Assembly (NCBI GenBank): GCA_035939775.1
Contig: DASZFO010000148.1
Coordinates: forward strand, 1-42,641
Direction of reading: 5' to 3'
DNA length: 42,641 bases
DNA from: Pirellulales bacterium
Lineage (GTDB): Bacteria; Planctomycetota; Planctomycetia; Pirellulales; DATAWG01
The translations under genes were made by a program, and so were the position numbers. The notes beneath the pieces are model-generated. The model was not told the DNA's origin. It did not search any database and was given only the letters and a program-made list of their open reading frames with translations. Positions 17,163 through 24,450 of the stretch are shown here, one piece after another (the stretch's first letter is position 1; every line of letters starts with the position of its first letter).

Positions 17163-17900
17163 GTGCTGATTGGCAACGTGCCTCCAACCGCGTGGGATCT
17201 GAACTTCTCGTTATTTCGGATCCCCGTGCGTGTGCATCCACTTTTCTGGCTGGTCTCACTTCTTTTGGGGCCACACGCTCCGCCACAATTGGTGATTTGG
17301 GTTCCGGTGGTATTCGTCTCGATTCTCGTCCACGAGATGGGACACGCCTTGATGATCCGCCAATTCGGCTGGTGGCCATCAATCCTGCTTTACACATTCG
17401 GCGGACTTGCGATTTATCAGGCGACTCATCGCGATCCGCGGAAGCAGATGCTGATATCATTCGCCGGACCGCTGGCTGGATTCTGTTTGGCGGCGGCCGT
17501 GGTCATTGCGCTGCGGGCCGCCGGACATCCATTGACGTTTCGCTCGGGAGGCCCGTTTGGGTTTCAAATCGAGCGGGAAGGATTTAAGAACGTCAATTTG
17601 GACTTGCTGGTCGATTTCCTGCTGTTTGTGAACATCGCTTGGGGTCTGATCAACCTGCTGCCGGTTTATCCTTTGGACGGCGGCCAATTCCTGTATGCCC
17701 TGCTGGACTCCGTGCGCGTGCCAGATGCGTTGGTCAAATCTCTCTGGGTCTCGATCGTCACGGCGACGGCGGTGGCGATTTACGCGGTAGCCCGAATGCA
17801 CGACTTCTATCTGGCGGCCATGTTTGGCTACCTGGCGTTCACAAGTTTTCAAACGCTTCAGGCCCACTCGAGTCGCGGCGGCGGATATGGCAGATGGTGA
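17163..17900 (+). CDS. Site-2-type intramembrane metalloprotease (M50)
   Basis: A 245-residue membrane protein with the zinc site HEMGH at 57-61 and the third ligand motif NLLPVYPLDGG with LDG at about 171-173, as in M50 proteases of the SpoIVFB/S2P type that cut within membranes. Five to six hydrophobic segments are visible. There is no PDZ or CBS domain. The GTG at 17163 is preferred to a TTG at 17157 because TGGAG (17151-17155) is seven bases upstream of the GTG and only one from the TTG. The end overlaps the next gene by 14 bp. The substrate is unknown. Confidence 0.88.
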   Translation: MLIGNVPPTAWDLNFSLFRIPVRVHPLFWLVSLLLGPHAPPQLVIWVPVVFVSILVHEMGHALMIRQFGWWPSILLYTFGGLAIYQATHRDPRKQMLISFAGPLAGFCLAAAVVIALRAAGHPLTFRSGGPFGFQIEREGFKNVNLDLLVDFLLFVNIAWGLINLLPVYPLDGGQFLYALLDSVRVPDALVKSLWVSIVTATAVAIYAVARMHDFYLAAMFGYLAFTSFQTLQAHSSRGGGYGRW

Positions 17901-18690
17901 GCGGAAGAACGGGCAGAGCTTGGCGCCGCGGCGCGTCGTCCTGTTGGGAGCGAGCAACCTGACCCGCGGCATCTCGACGGTAATCGAGACGGCCCAGGGA
18001 ATCTTGGGCGGTCAGCTTGAGGTGCTCGCGGCGCTTGGTCACGGCCGCTCCTACGGCATGGCCAGCCGTGTTTTGGGCCGGGAATTGCCGGGGATTTTGC
18101 AATGCGGGCTGTGGAACGCCCTGTCCTCCCTGCCACCGGCGCCAACGGCCGCGCTTGTCACCGACATCGGTAACGATCTGCTCTACGGGGCATCGGTCGG
18201 ATCGATCCTCGACTGGGTCGGCGCGAGCTTCGATCGGCTGGCGCTTTCGGAGGCCAGAACGATTGTCACGCTGCTGCCGCTGGAGAGCATCGCCAGGCTC
18301 TCGAAGCGGCGCTTTCTTTTGATGAGGACAGTCAACTTTCCCAAGTGTCGCGCTGGGCTCGATGAAGTTCTCTTGCGCGCCGGAGAATTGAACGCGGGCC
18401 TCATCGACCTGGCCCGAGCGCGGCGGATTCCGACGGTCGCGCTGCGCGGCGCATGGTATGGATTCGATCCGATCCACATTCGTCTGCGATTCTGGAAATC
18501 GGCGTGGCGCGAGATTCTTTCCGGATGGTGCGATGCGCCTGCGGCAGCGGCTTTTGCTCGCGGATCGCTCACTCGCTGGCTATATCTGCGGTCGCGCGCG
18601 CCGGAAGCGCGCCGGCTGTTCGGCGTCGCGCGCCGCGCGCCGCAACCGTCGGGACGATTGCGCGACGGCACCACGATCGCGCTCTATTGA
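17887..18690 (+). CDS. SGNH/GDSL-like hydrolase homologue
   Basis: A 267-residue soluble protein. Motifs resemble the SGNH hydrolase blocks: GASN (21-24) where GDS is usual, with the Ser as possible nucleophile; GHGRSYG (51-57); IGNDLLYG with Gly-Asn-Asp at 95-97; and DPIH (194-197) matching the C-terminal Asp-His pair. The fold therefore fits an esterase or acyl hydrolase, but the first block is atypical. The ATG at 17887 lies within the protease gene end, so the two are probably coupled. An in-frame start at 17824 would lie deep inside the protease gene and is unlikely. No signal peptide is seen. Confidence 0.72.
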   Translation: MADGERKNGQSLAPRRVVLLGASNLTRGISTVIETAQGILGGQLEVLAALGHGRSYGMASRVLGRELPGILQCGLWNALSSLPPAPTAALVTDIGNDLLYGASVGSILDWVGASFDRLALSEARTIVTLLPLESIARLSKRRFLLMRTVNFPKCRAGLDEVLLRAGELNAGLIDLARARRIPTVALRGAWYGFDPIHIRLRFWKSAWREILSGWCDAPAAAAFARGSLTRWLYLRSRAPEARRLFGVARRAPQPSGRLRDGTTIALY

Positions 18691-19032
18691 GAATGCAAGA
18701 TGCGCGGCGCGAAGCGCGGAAATGATTTCTTCATTCGTCATCGCGCATCCTTAGTTCGCCGCGCTCTCTTGACTCGCGCGAAAAACTTTTGAAAGATTTA
18801 TCAAAGTCGTGTTGCACATTCTGAAGGAATTCGTACAACTACGTTTCATGTGTCCCGTGCATCAGAGGAATTCGTCGCTCGAGTGGATCGCGGAAGTGCG
18901 ATCGATCGAACGGCTTCCTAGGATGGGAACTGTTTTTTGTTTTGTGGTGTGACCGCTTCGCTTCAATCTTCCCGCGTTGGGAAGAGAGGGCGAGCCAAGT
19001 TGCACCGGAACCTTTTGTACGGAGGACGTGCT
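18691..19032. other. Gene-free stretch upstream of the 27-residue peptide gene
   Basis: No coding region is supported. It begins with a weak inverted pair (GATGCGCG at 18699-18706 and CGCGCATC at 18742-18749), possibly a terminator-like hairpin for the preceding gene, then AT-richer DNA with a candidate promoter at 18812-18839 and a poly-T tract near 18930-18945. Confidence 0.5.
18812..18839 (+). promoter_or_regulatory. Candidate sigma-70-type promoter
   Basis: TTGCAC (18812-18817), a 16-bp spacer and TACAAC (18834-18839) match -35 and -10 consensus at four or more positions each, within locally AT-rich DNA. It is about 190 bp upstream of the Lys/Ala-rich peptide gene, which is a long leader, so the link is tentative. 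Confidence 0.35.
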
Positions 19033-19116
19033 GTGGCCAAGAAGAAGAAGGCCGCCAAGAAGAAGGCGGGCGCGAAGAAGTCAGCGAAGAAGTCGGCCAA
19101 GAAGAAGAAGAAGTAG
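19033..19116 (+). CDS. 27-residue Lys/Ala-rich basic peptide
   Basis: A short frame starts at GTG 19033 with GGAGG (19021-19025) seven bases upstream, a near-ideal ribosome site, and ends at TAG 19114-19116. The product starts MAKKKKAAKKKAG and has 17 Lys among 27 residues, the rest being Ala, Ser and Gly after the start. This resembles the C-terminal tails of histone H1-like and other bacterial nucleoid proteins; a role in nucleic acid binding is inference. A perfect 13-bp hairpin at 19245-19280 downstream can end the transcript. The very strong ribosome site is the main argument that it is real rather than a chance A/G-rich frame. Confidence 0.62.
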   Translation: MAKKKKAAKKKAGAKKSAKKSAKKKKK

Positions 19117-19244
19117 GCCGCCAGGGAGCGGCGTCTCAGACGACGCTGGCTCTCACGACGCTGGCTCGCGCGATGAATATCGCGCGACATGCTTCGCGCG
19201 GTGACGCGCTCTGGCGCGCCGCGCTCTTCATGATACGACGAGAA

Positions 19245-19287
19245 AGAGCCTCGCGGGTTGGCAACAGCCCGCGAGGCTCTGATTGTT
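19245..19287 (+). terminator. Probable terminator after the Lys-rich peptide gene
   Basis: AGAGCCTCGCGGG (19245-19257) pairs perfectly with CCCGCGAGGCTCT (19268-19280) across a 10-nt loop, followed by GATTGTTT. The hairpin is very strong but the T-run is poor. Confidence 0.6.
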
Positions 19288-19307
19288 TGCGAGGCGGAAG
19301 TTCGCGT

Positions 19308-19359
19308 GTTGGAGTTCAGTCGTCAGGCTGCGCCTTGCAAGCTAGAAGCCTGAACTCCA
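19308..19359. repeat. Dispersed hairpin element, copy 1 (GTTGGAGTTCAG family)
   Basis: Starts GTTGGAGTTCAG (19308-19319) and ends with AAGCCTGAACTCCA (19346-19359), the inverted complement. This copy has diverged in the middle. Related copies lie at 29770-29822 and 40083-40134. Next to it, 19360-19392 holds a short imperfect repeat of CCGTGATTTC type. Confidence 0.8.
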
Positions 19360-19411
19360 CCGTGATTTCCGTGAATTCCCGTGTATTTCCGGCCGTTTTT
19401 CGCCGTCCGGG

Positions 19412-20491
19412 TCACAGCACCGGCAGCGTCGGCATTGGCGGGTGACGGCGGTGCTGATCGGCCAGGTTCTTGACCAGGCGGAAGCAGATCGCCTCTAGGA
19501 ACGGCGCCGACACCGGGTCGTCGAAATTTCGGGTCGTCTGCCCTTCGTCGCCGAACACGCGGATCGAAATGTTGATCGGAACCTCGCCTAAGAAGGGCAT
19601 GTCCAGCTCGGCCGCTCGGCGCTTCGCCCCGCCGCTGCCGAAGATGTCGTAACGCTTGTTGCAGTTCGGGCAAACGAAATAGCTCATGTTCTCGACCATC
19701 CCGAGGACTGGGATATTCACCTTGCGGAACATGGCGATCGCCTTCACGGCATCCAAAAGCGCGACGTCCTGCGGCGTGCAAACGACCACCGCGCCGGTGA
19801 GCGGCAGCAGTTGCGAAAGCGTGAGCGCAATGTCGCCCGTGCCCGGCGGCATGTCGATCACGAGGTAATCGAGGTCGCCCCAGAGCGTGTCGCGGAGAAA
19901 CTGCGTGATCGCGCCGTGCAACATCGGCCCGCGCCAGATCACGGCCTCGCCGGGCGGCATCAGAAAGCCCATCGACATCACGCGCAGCCCATCCACCTCG
20001 ATCGGCAGGATCCGCTGTTCGCTCACCTCTGGCTTGCGATTGACGCCCAAAAGATGTGGGATGCTGGGGCCGTAGACATCGGCATCCATCAGGCCGACTG
20101 TCGCGCCGGCGCGCTTCAGGCCGAGCGCCAAGCAGGAAGCGATCGTGCTCTTGCCCACGCCTCCCTTGCCAGACCCAACGGCGATCACACTCTTGGCAGT
20201 GAGCCCGATCTGGCCGAGCTTCTGCGGCGGGCGGTCGTGAACCGCCAAGTTGACTTCGACCGTATTCAATTGCGGGAAGCGGCTCCGCAGCAGCTCGACC
20301 AAGTCCGCTTGAGTCGTCTTCCACAGCGGAGCGGAGTGGGTCGTGAGCGCGAGTGTGAGCGACAAGCAATCGCCGGCCAATCGCACATCGCGCACTTGAT
20401 CCATCTCGACGATGCCGCGGCCCGTCTCGGGATCAGGAAAGTCATTGAGCGCGGCTCGGACCGCGGCTTCGCTTAATTGGTGTTCGTCCAT
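19412..20491 (-). CDS. mrp: Mrp/ApbC-type Fe-S cluster carrier ATPase
   Basis: A 359-residue P-loop ATPase that carries and delivers [4Fe-4S] clusters. It has an N-terminal DUF59/MIP18-like domain (about 5-85), the deviant Walker A GSGKGGVGKST (GKGGVGKS at 108-115), MDADVYGPSIPH, VIDMPPGTGD, and the cluster-binding CPNC (Cys274, Cys277) of Mrp/NBP35 proteins. The C-terminus has a His/Pro-rich tail. The start at 20491 has no strong ribosome site. It lies downstream on the same strand of the receiver-like gene, separated by a repeat-filled gap. A functional link to the complex I operon, which needs many clusters, is possible but only by proximity. Confidence 0.93.
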   Translation of the reverse strand: MDEHQLSEAAVRAALNDFPDPETGRGIVEMDQVRDVRLAGDCLSLTLALTTHSAPLWKTTQADLVELLRSRFPQLNTVEVNLAVHDRPPQKLGQIGLTAKSVIAVGSGKGGVGKSTIASCLALGLKRAGATVGLMDADVYGPSIPHLLGVNRKPEVSEQRILPIEVDGLRVMSMGFLMPPGEAVIWRGPMLHGAITQFLRDTLWGDLDYLVIDMPPGTGDIALTLSQLLPLTGAVVVCTPQDVALLDAVKAIAMFRKVNIPVLGMVENMSYFVCPNCNKRYDIFGSGGAKRRAAELDMPFLGEVPINISIRVFGDEGQTTRNFDDPVSAPFLEAICFRLVKNLADQHRRHPPMPTLPVL

Positions 20492-20525
20492 GTCGTATTC
20501 TCACTTATGAGTTCAGTCAGAGACT

Positions 20526-20640
20526 TAACCGCCAAGAACGCCAAGAACGCTAAGAAGAATCCATAAGCTACAGCCATGCTTCGCCGGCGTCGCCGATTCC
20601 GATGCCTTTTGTCTTGGCGTCCTTGGCGTCTTGGCAGTTT
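20526..20640. repeat. 9-bp tandem repeats as inverted arms between the receiver-like gene and mrp
   Basis: The left arm has three 9-bp units (CGCCAAGAA, CGCCAAGAA, CGCTAAGAA) at 20530-20556. The right arm, 20613-20640, is the inverted version built from CTTGGCGT-type units. The two arms can pair over about 27 bp with one indel. It fills the gap between mrp and the receiver-like gene and touches that gene's stop. Confidence 0.8.
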
Positions 20641-21226
20641 ATTCCATAGCTTCCGACCAAGGTAAATTCGCGTGAATTTCGTCGGTCGGTGTCTCGACCG
20701 TCTCCGCGGCTCGGAAACGTTTCAAGCGGCGATCCACGATGTCCGCCACTTCGCCGAGCCGCCGCGGGGAGATGATGAAGTGTACTGCCCCCGCCTCGCG
20801 GATCAAGTCGCGATAGCCGGCCAGGCGTCGATCGGCCAGCGCTACGAGCGCCGCTTGAGGAAATTCTCGATCGAATCGCGATAACGCAGCGAGCATCTCT
20901 CCCGCACCCGCCTCGGTCAACTCCGCTGCAATCACGGCCGTCGGACACTGAGCCAATCGTTCCCGACATTCCCCCCAGGAACGAACCTCGATGATGCGGA
21001 CCGGTACCGGACTGCCAGATGATCGCCGGCGCCATTTGACCGTCCCCTCTCCCTTTGGGAGAGGGTTAGGTTGAGGGGAAGTGGCGATCGACTCTGCCTC
21101 ACCCTCACCGCGGCCCTCTCCCGGAGAGAGAGGGAGAAGAGGCCGCGATTCGCGGCCCAGCTCTTGACGCAATGCGGCGGCCCAGTGCCCGTCGCGCTCC
21201 AGCACAATTAATTGGCCGGCAGGCAA
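20639..21226 (-). CDS. Receiver-like (pseudo-CheY) protein with in-frame repeat insertion
   Basis: About 195 residues from TTG 21226, which has GAGGAGGA six bases upstream; a TTG at 21232 overlapping the previous stop is the alternative. The ends of the chain resemble a CheY receiver: LIVLERDG at the start, then VRIIEVRSWGECRERL, CPTAVIAAEL and REAGAVHFIISPRRLGEV. The phospho-acceptor position appears to hold Glu (~102), and the conserved Thr and Lys positions hold Ala and Ser, so it is unlikely to be phosphorylated normally. Residues about 31-65 (LSPGEGRGEGE to NPLPKGEGT) are not receiver sequence and are encoded by a palindromic repeat. It directly follows a degenerate sigma-54-type regulator, suggesting a signalling pair. 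Confidence 0.68.
   Translation of the reverse strand: MPAGQLIVLERDGHWAAALRQELGRESRPLLPLSPGEGRGEGEAESIATSPQPNPLPKGEGTVKWRRRSSGSPVPVRIIEVRSWGECRERLAQCPTAVIAAELTEAGAGEMLAALSRFDREFPQAALVALADRRLAGYRDLIREAGAVHFIISPRRLGEVADIVDRRLKRFRAAETVETPTDEIHANLPWSEAME
21043..21141. repeat. Palindromic GAGAGGG repeat inserted inside the receiver-like gene
   Basis: Two hairpins are present: CCCTCTCCC-TTT-GGGAGAGGG at 21045-21065 and CCCTCTC/GAGAGGG arms at 21114-21134, joined by about 48 bp. The segment is read in frame as a Pro/Gly/Glu-rich stretch (LSPGEGRGEG, NPLPKGEG), a peptide pattern produced when this kind of repeat lies inside a gene. Confidence 0.75.
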
Positions 21227-21228
21227 AT

Positions 21229-22611
21229 TCAATCCTCCTCCTCAAGGCCCAATTGCACCATTCGGCGATAGAGCCGCGGGCGGGTGAGCCCGAGCAGGCG
21301 CGCCGCTTTGGTCTTATTTCCTTTGCAAAGCCGCAGCGCCCGCTGGATCAACTCCAACTCGATGCTCCCCAGGAATTCCTCGATTTTGATCGGCTGGGGA
21401 TCGCGTCGTGGGCGGCGGTTCGCGGCTGCGGTCAGGAAAATCCGTTGCGGCAGGTCGCGCGGACCAACTAGATTCCCCTCGGCCCGCTCGTGCGCCTCGC
21501 GGACCATCGCCGCCAGCTCGTCGATGTTGCCGGGCCAAGGATAGGCGGCGAGCTGGTCGAGCGCCTCGGGTGAAAAGCCGTGCAATTGCCGATCGCCTTG
21601 AGCGTTCAACTCTTCGAGAAACATCTGCGCCAGCAGCGGCAAATCCTCGCGGCGCTCGGCCAGCGGCGGAAGCTGGATTTCGATCGTCGAAAGGGCGCAG
21701 GCCAGGTCGTGGCGGAATTCGCCGCGCGACGCATATTGCTCGAGCGGCGCCGCGGCCGTCGAGACGATTCGCAACTGAGAATCGCCGCCGATTTGCCCGG
21801 CCAACTTGGCCTGCGCCTCGGCCGGCAGCTCGGGCACGTCGGTGAGCAACAGCGTGGCGGCAGGACGATCGGCCGATAATTTCTGTCGGCCGAGCAACGC
21901 GGAAAGCGTCGAACGGAGCAATTCAGTTCCCAGCGTGGCGCAGGACAGTGGCACCAGATCGCCGATCTCGGCAGCCGACTGACCGTAATGGATGGCCTTG
22001 GCCACATGCTGACGACCGCTCCCCTGCTGCCCGATGACCACCGCTGCCGCACGACTGCGCCAAGCCAGCCGCACCTGCGATCGCACTCGCGCCATTGCAG
22101 GACTTTCGCCGACCAAACGATCCATTTGCCATGGAGCGCGCAACTGGTCGTGAAACTGCGCGAGCCGCTCGTGCAGGGCGTTGGACTCGGCGGCTAAATC
22201 GTCCGCATCGATCGAGGCCGCAGAGCCGGGCGGCATGTCGTTCAGCGCAGCGATCGCGAAGACACCGGCGCAGTTCTCGTTTTCATCGAACAACGGGATG
22301 AACTCGGCCTTTCGATGGATTAGCTGACCATTACCGCCGCCGCGTGAGACGGCGGCCCGCATTCTCGCGCCGGCGAGCGCTTCCGGCGGCGGGCAGAGTC
22401 CCGCGATCTTTGCATCCAACGGCGACCCGATCGGGCTGGAATGAAAGGCGCACGTCTGGCCGATCAGGTCCTCGATGGGCACGCCGAGCCAAGTGGCGCA
22501 GGCCGGGTTGGCATAGACGATCCGCCGTTCGTCGTCCAATACGTAGATCGGTATGGCGATCGAGGCCAGCAGCCGAGCGAGTTCGGCGGTTAACGTGCGC
22601 AGTTGAACCAT
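21229..22611 (-). CDS. PAS-AAA-Fis regulator resembling a sigma-54 activator but lacking GAFTGA
   Basis: A 460-residue protein: PAS sensor domain (about 8-125, with VYANPACATWLGVP), AAA+ domain like those of NtrC-type activators (about 165-390, ending AYPWPGNIDELAAMV), and a Fis-type helix-turn-helix (about 415-455, GNKTKAARLLGLTRPRLYRR). Key AAA+ parts are degenerate: Walker A is GQQGSGRQ (194-201) with Arg for Lys, Walker B is TLLLTD (253-258) without the DE pair, and the GAFTGA loop that contacts sigma-54 is absent, with a short LLRSTLSALLGRQ stretch in its place. It probably binds DNA and senses a ligand but does not hydrolyse ATP to open sigma-54 promoters. It is followed within 2 bp by the receiver-like gene, whose ribosome site lies in this gene's last codons. 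Confidence 0.83.
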   Translation of the reverse strand: MVQLRTLTAELARLLASIAIPIYVLDDERRIVYANPACATWLGVPIEDLIGQTCAFHSSPIGSPLDAKIAGLCPPPEALAGARMRAAVSRGGGNGQLIHRKAEFIPLFDENENCAGVFAIAALNDMPPGSAASIDADDLAAESNALHERLAQFHDQLRAPWQMDRLVGESPAMARVRSQVRLAWRSRAAAVVIGQQGSGRQHVAKAIHYGQSAAEIGDLVPLSCATLGTELLRSTLSALLGRQKLSADRPAATLLLTDVPELPAEAQAKLAGQIGGDSQLRIVSTAAAPLEQYASRGEFRHDLACALSTIEIQLPPLAERREDLPLLAQMFLEELNAQGDRQLHGFSPEALDQLAAYPWPGNIDELAAMVREAHERAEGNLVGPRDLPQRIFLTAAANRRPRRDPQPIKIEEFLGSIELELIQRALRLCKGNKTKAARLLGLTRPRLYRRMVQLGLEEED

Positions 22612-22806
22612 GCGGCGGCAAGCAGGCTAAAATGCGAAATCGCGTCGTTGAACAAAGATCAATCAATCGGTCAACTTTCAGCCTACTTGTCGGCCATTGC
22701 GGAGGGTAGTGCCCGAAACGCCGGAATAAAATCGAAAGACCGAGCGAATTAGAGGACGGGAAACGAAATCCTCGTTCCACGCAACGCGTCTTGACCGCCA
22801 CCCGAG

Positions 22807-24450
22807 TTACCGGGGCAGACTCGGGCTGGCGGTTTTCTCAAGCGGCAATGGCTCGCCGGACAGCGAGACGGGGATTCTCACGTCCTTGTCGGTGTCTCTC
22901 GGTTGAAACTGCTGAACCGTGCGGCCGGCCTGGTCTGCGGCGTTGAGCGCGGGGCCCCAATCGAGTCCGACCGCCAGCACCAAGAGCGCGCAGGCGACCA
23001 TCGCCAACCACGCGCCCGGCCCGCCTTCCGCTTTGGCGGTCGTCACCGGCGAGCGGAAATACATCACGGCGACGATCCGCAGATAATAGGCCATCGCGAT
23101 CGCCGCGTTCAACACGCCGATGATCGCCAGGGCGACGAACCACATCCCCAGCGAGCCACCAGTTCCCCCGACTTCGAGCGCTCCGGTGAAGAGCGTGAGC
23201 TTTCCCCAGAAGCCGGCCAGCGGCGGCACTCCCGCCAGACTAAACATCGAAATCGCCAGCGCCAGCGCGGCCAGCGGTCGAGTACGACCGAGGCCGGCCA
23301 ATTCGTCGACGCCATCCACTTGCCGGTCCTGCGACCCAAGGTATTTCAACGACGCGAAGGCCCCGATCGTCGCCAGGCAGTAGACTGCCAGATAAAAGAG
23401 CGCGGTCCCGACGCCGTTGATTCCGACGCGGGCCGGTGACGTTCCCGCCGCCGTCGTCGCAAACCCGACCGCCACGCCGATCAGCATGTATCCGCCATGC
23501 GCGATCGACGAATACGCCAGCAGCCGGCGGATGTTGTCCTGCCAGAGGGCCAGCACGTTGCCAAGCGTCATCGTCAGCACGGCCATCACGAGCGCCACGC
23601 GCCAGCCGAGCCCCTGCAACTCGCCGCCCGGCATCGACACCATGACCACCCGCACCAGCACCAAGAGCCCCGCGATCTTGGGAAGCGTCGAGAGCAAGCC
23701 GGCGTTTGGATGGTTCGTTCCCTGATAGACGTCGGGGGCGTAGAAGTGAAACGGCACGGCCGTCATGCGGAAACCAAGGCCGGCGAACACCAACAGCATC
23801 GCCACGGGGGCGAGCTTTCCGTACATCGAGGCCGCGCCCTCCTGCAATTGCGACGCTTCGCTCAATCGCTCGAAAAGATGATCCAACCGCGTCGAGCCGG
23901 CTAGGCCATAGAGAAAGCTGAAGCCGTAGAGCAGCAAGGCCGACGAGAGGATGCTGAGGAAAAAGTATTTCGCCGTGGCCTCTTGCCCCGACGCATCGCG
24001 CCGGCCAAGGTACAGCACAACGTAGGTTGGGATTGAGATCAATTCCAAGCCGAGAAACAAGACAACCAGGTCGTAGCCCGCGGCCACCAGCATCAATCCG
24101 GCGACGATCAGCAGCAGCGAGCCGACGTATTCGGCCGCCGGGCGAACCGTCTTGGAATGCGACGAAAGCATGACGAACAACAGGCCGAAGAGTAGGATGG
24201 CCCAGCGGGCCGTATGGCCGAAAACATCGTGCGTGATCGGCCCGCTGATCCACGGAGCGATCCCGTGGAGCGGCAGAGCGCGGCCGTCCTGGTAGAAGAC
24301 GACGGCCGCGGCAATGAGTATCGCGCCCCCGGCGACCATATTTGGACGAAAGTGCTTGGGAAAGAACGCCCCCATCAAATAAATGATCGTTGCCGCGGCG
24401 AGCAGCAGCGCTTCTGGAAGCAACAAATAAAGCGTTCCCAGATCGGTCAT
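22807..24450 (-). CDS. nuoN: NuoN, complex I antiporter-like subunit
   Basis: Membrane-arm subunit N of NADH:quinone oxidoreductase, one of three Mrp-antiporter-like proton channels. 547 residues with about 14 hydrophobic helices. Family segments seen: the N-terminal LPEALLL, FLGLELISIPTYVVLYLGRRD with the channel Glu, FHFYAPDVYQGTNHPNAGLLSTLPKIAG, and LALSMFSLAGVPPLAGFWGK-type helices. The ATG overlaps the nuoM stop as ATGA, so the two are translationally coupled. It is the last gene of the operon, with 195 bp before the regulator gene on the same strand. Confidence 0.95.
   Translation of the reverse strand: MTDLGTLYLLLPEALLLAAATIIYLMGAFFPKHFRPNMVAGGAILIAAAVVFYQDGRALPLHGIAPWISGPITHDVFGHTARWAILLFGLLFVMLSSHSKTVRPAAEYVGSLLLIVAGLMLVAAGYDLVVLFLGLELISIPTYVVLYLGRRDASGQEATAKYFFLSILSSALLLYGFSFLYGLAGSTRLDHLFERLSEASQLQEGAASMYGKLAPVAMLLVFAGLGFRMTAVPFHFYAPDVYQGTNHPNAGLLSTLPKIAGLLVLVRVVMVSMPGGELQGLGWRVALVMAVLTMTLGNVLALWQDNIRRLLAYSSIAHGGYMLIGVAVGFATTAAGTSPARVGINGVGTALFYLAVYCLATIGAFASLKYLGSQDRQVDGVDELAGLGRTRPLAALALAISMFSLAGVPPLAGFWGKLTLFTGALEVGGTGGSLGMWFVALAIIGVLNAAIAMAYYLRIVAVMYFRSPVTTAKAEGGPGAWLAMVACALLVLAVGLDWGPALNAADQAGRTVQQFQPRDTDKDVRIPVSLSGEPLPLEKTASPSLPR

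Noticed and set aside
17824-17886. Upstream in-frame start of the SGNH-like gene
   Set aside because: It lies deep in the protease gene, and the added residues are a shadow of that gene's sequence.
19323-20369. Long minus-strand frame overlapping mrp
   Set aside because: Shadow of mrp in another frame; Arg/His-rich with no motif.
20568-21035. Minus-strand frame overlapping the receiver-like gene
   Set aside because: It reads the repeat arm as protein (QDAKDAKTK) and is out of frame with the better-supported gene.
22612-22806. Possible sigma-54 promoter (GG...GC) upstream of the degenerate regulator
   Set aside because: The GG-GC spacing is 12 or 15 bp rather than the required 10, so it does not fit the -24/-12 pattern.
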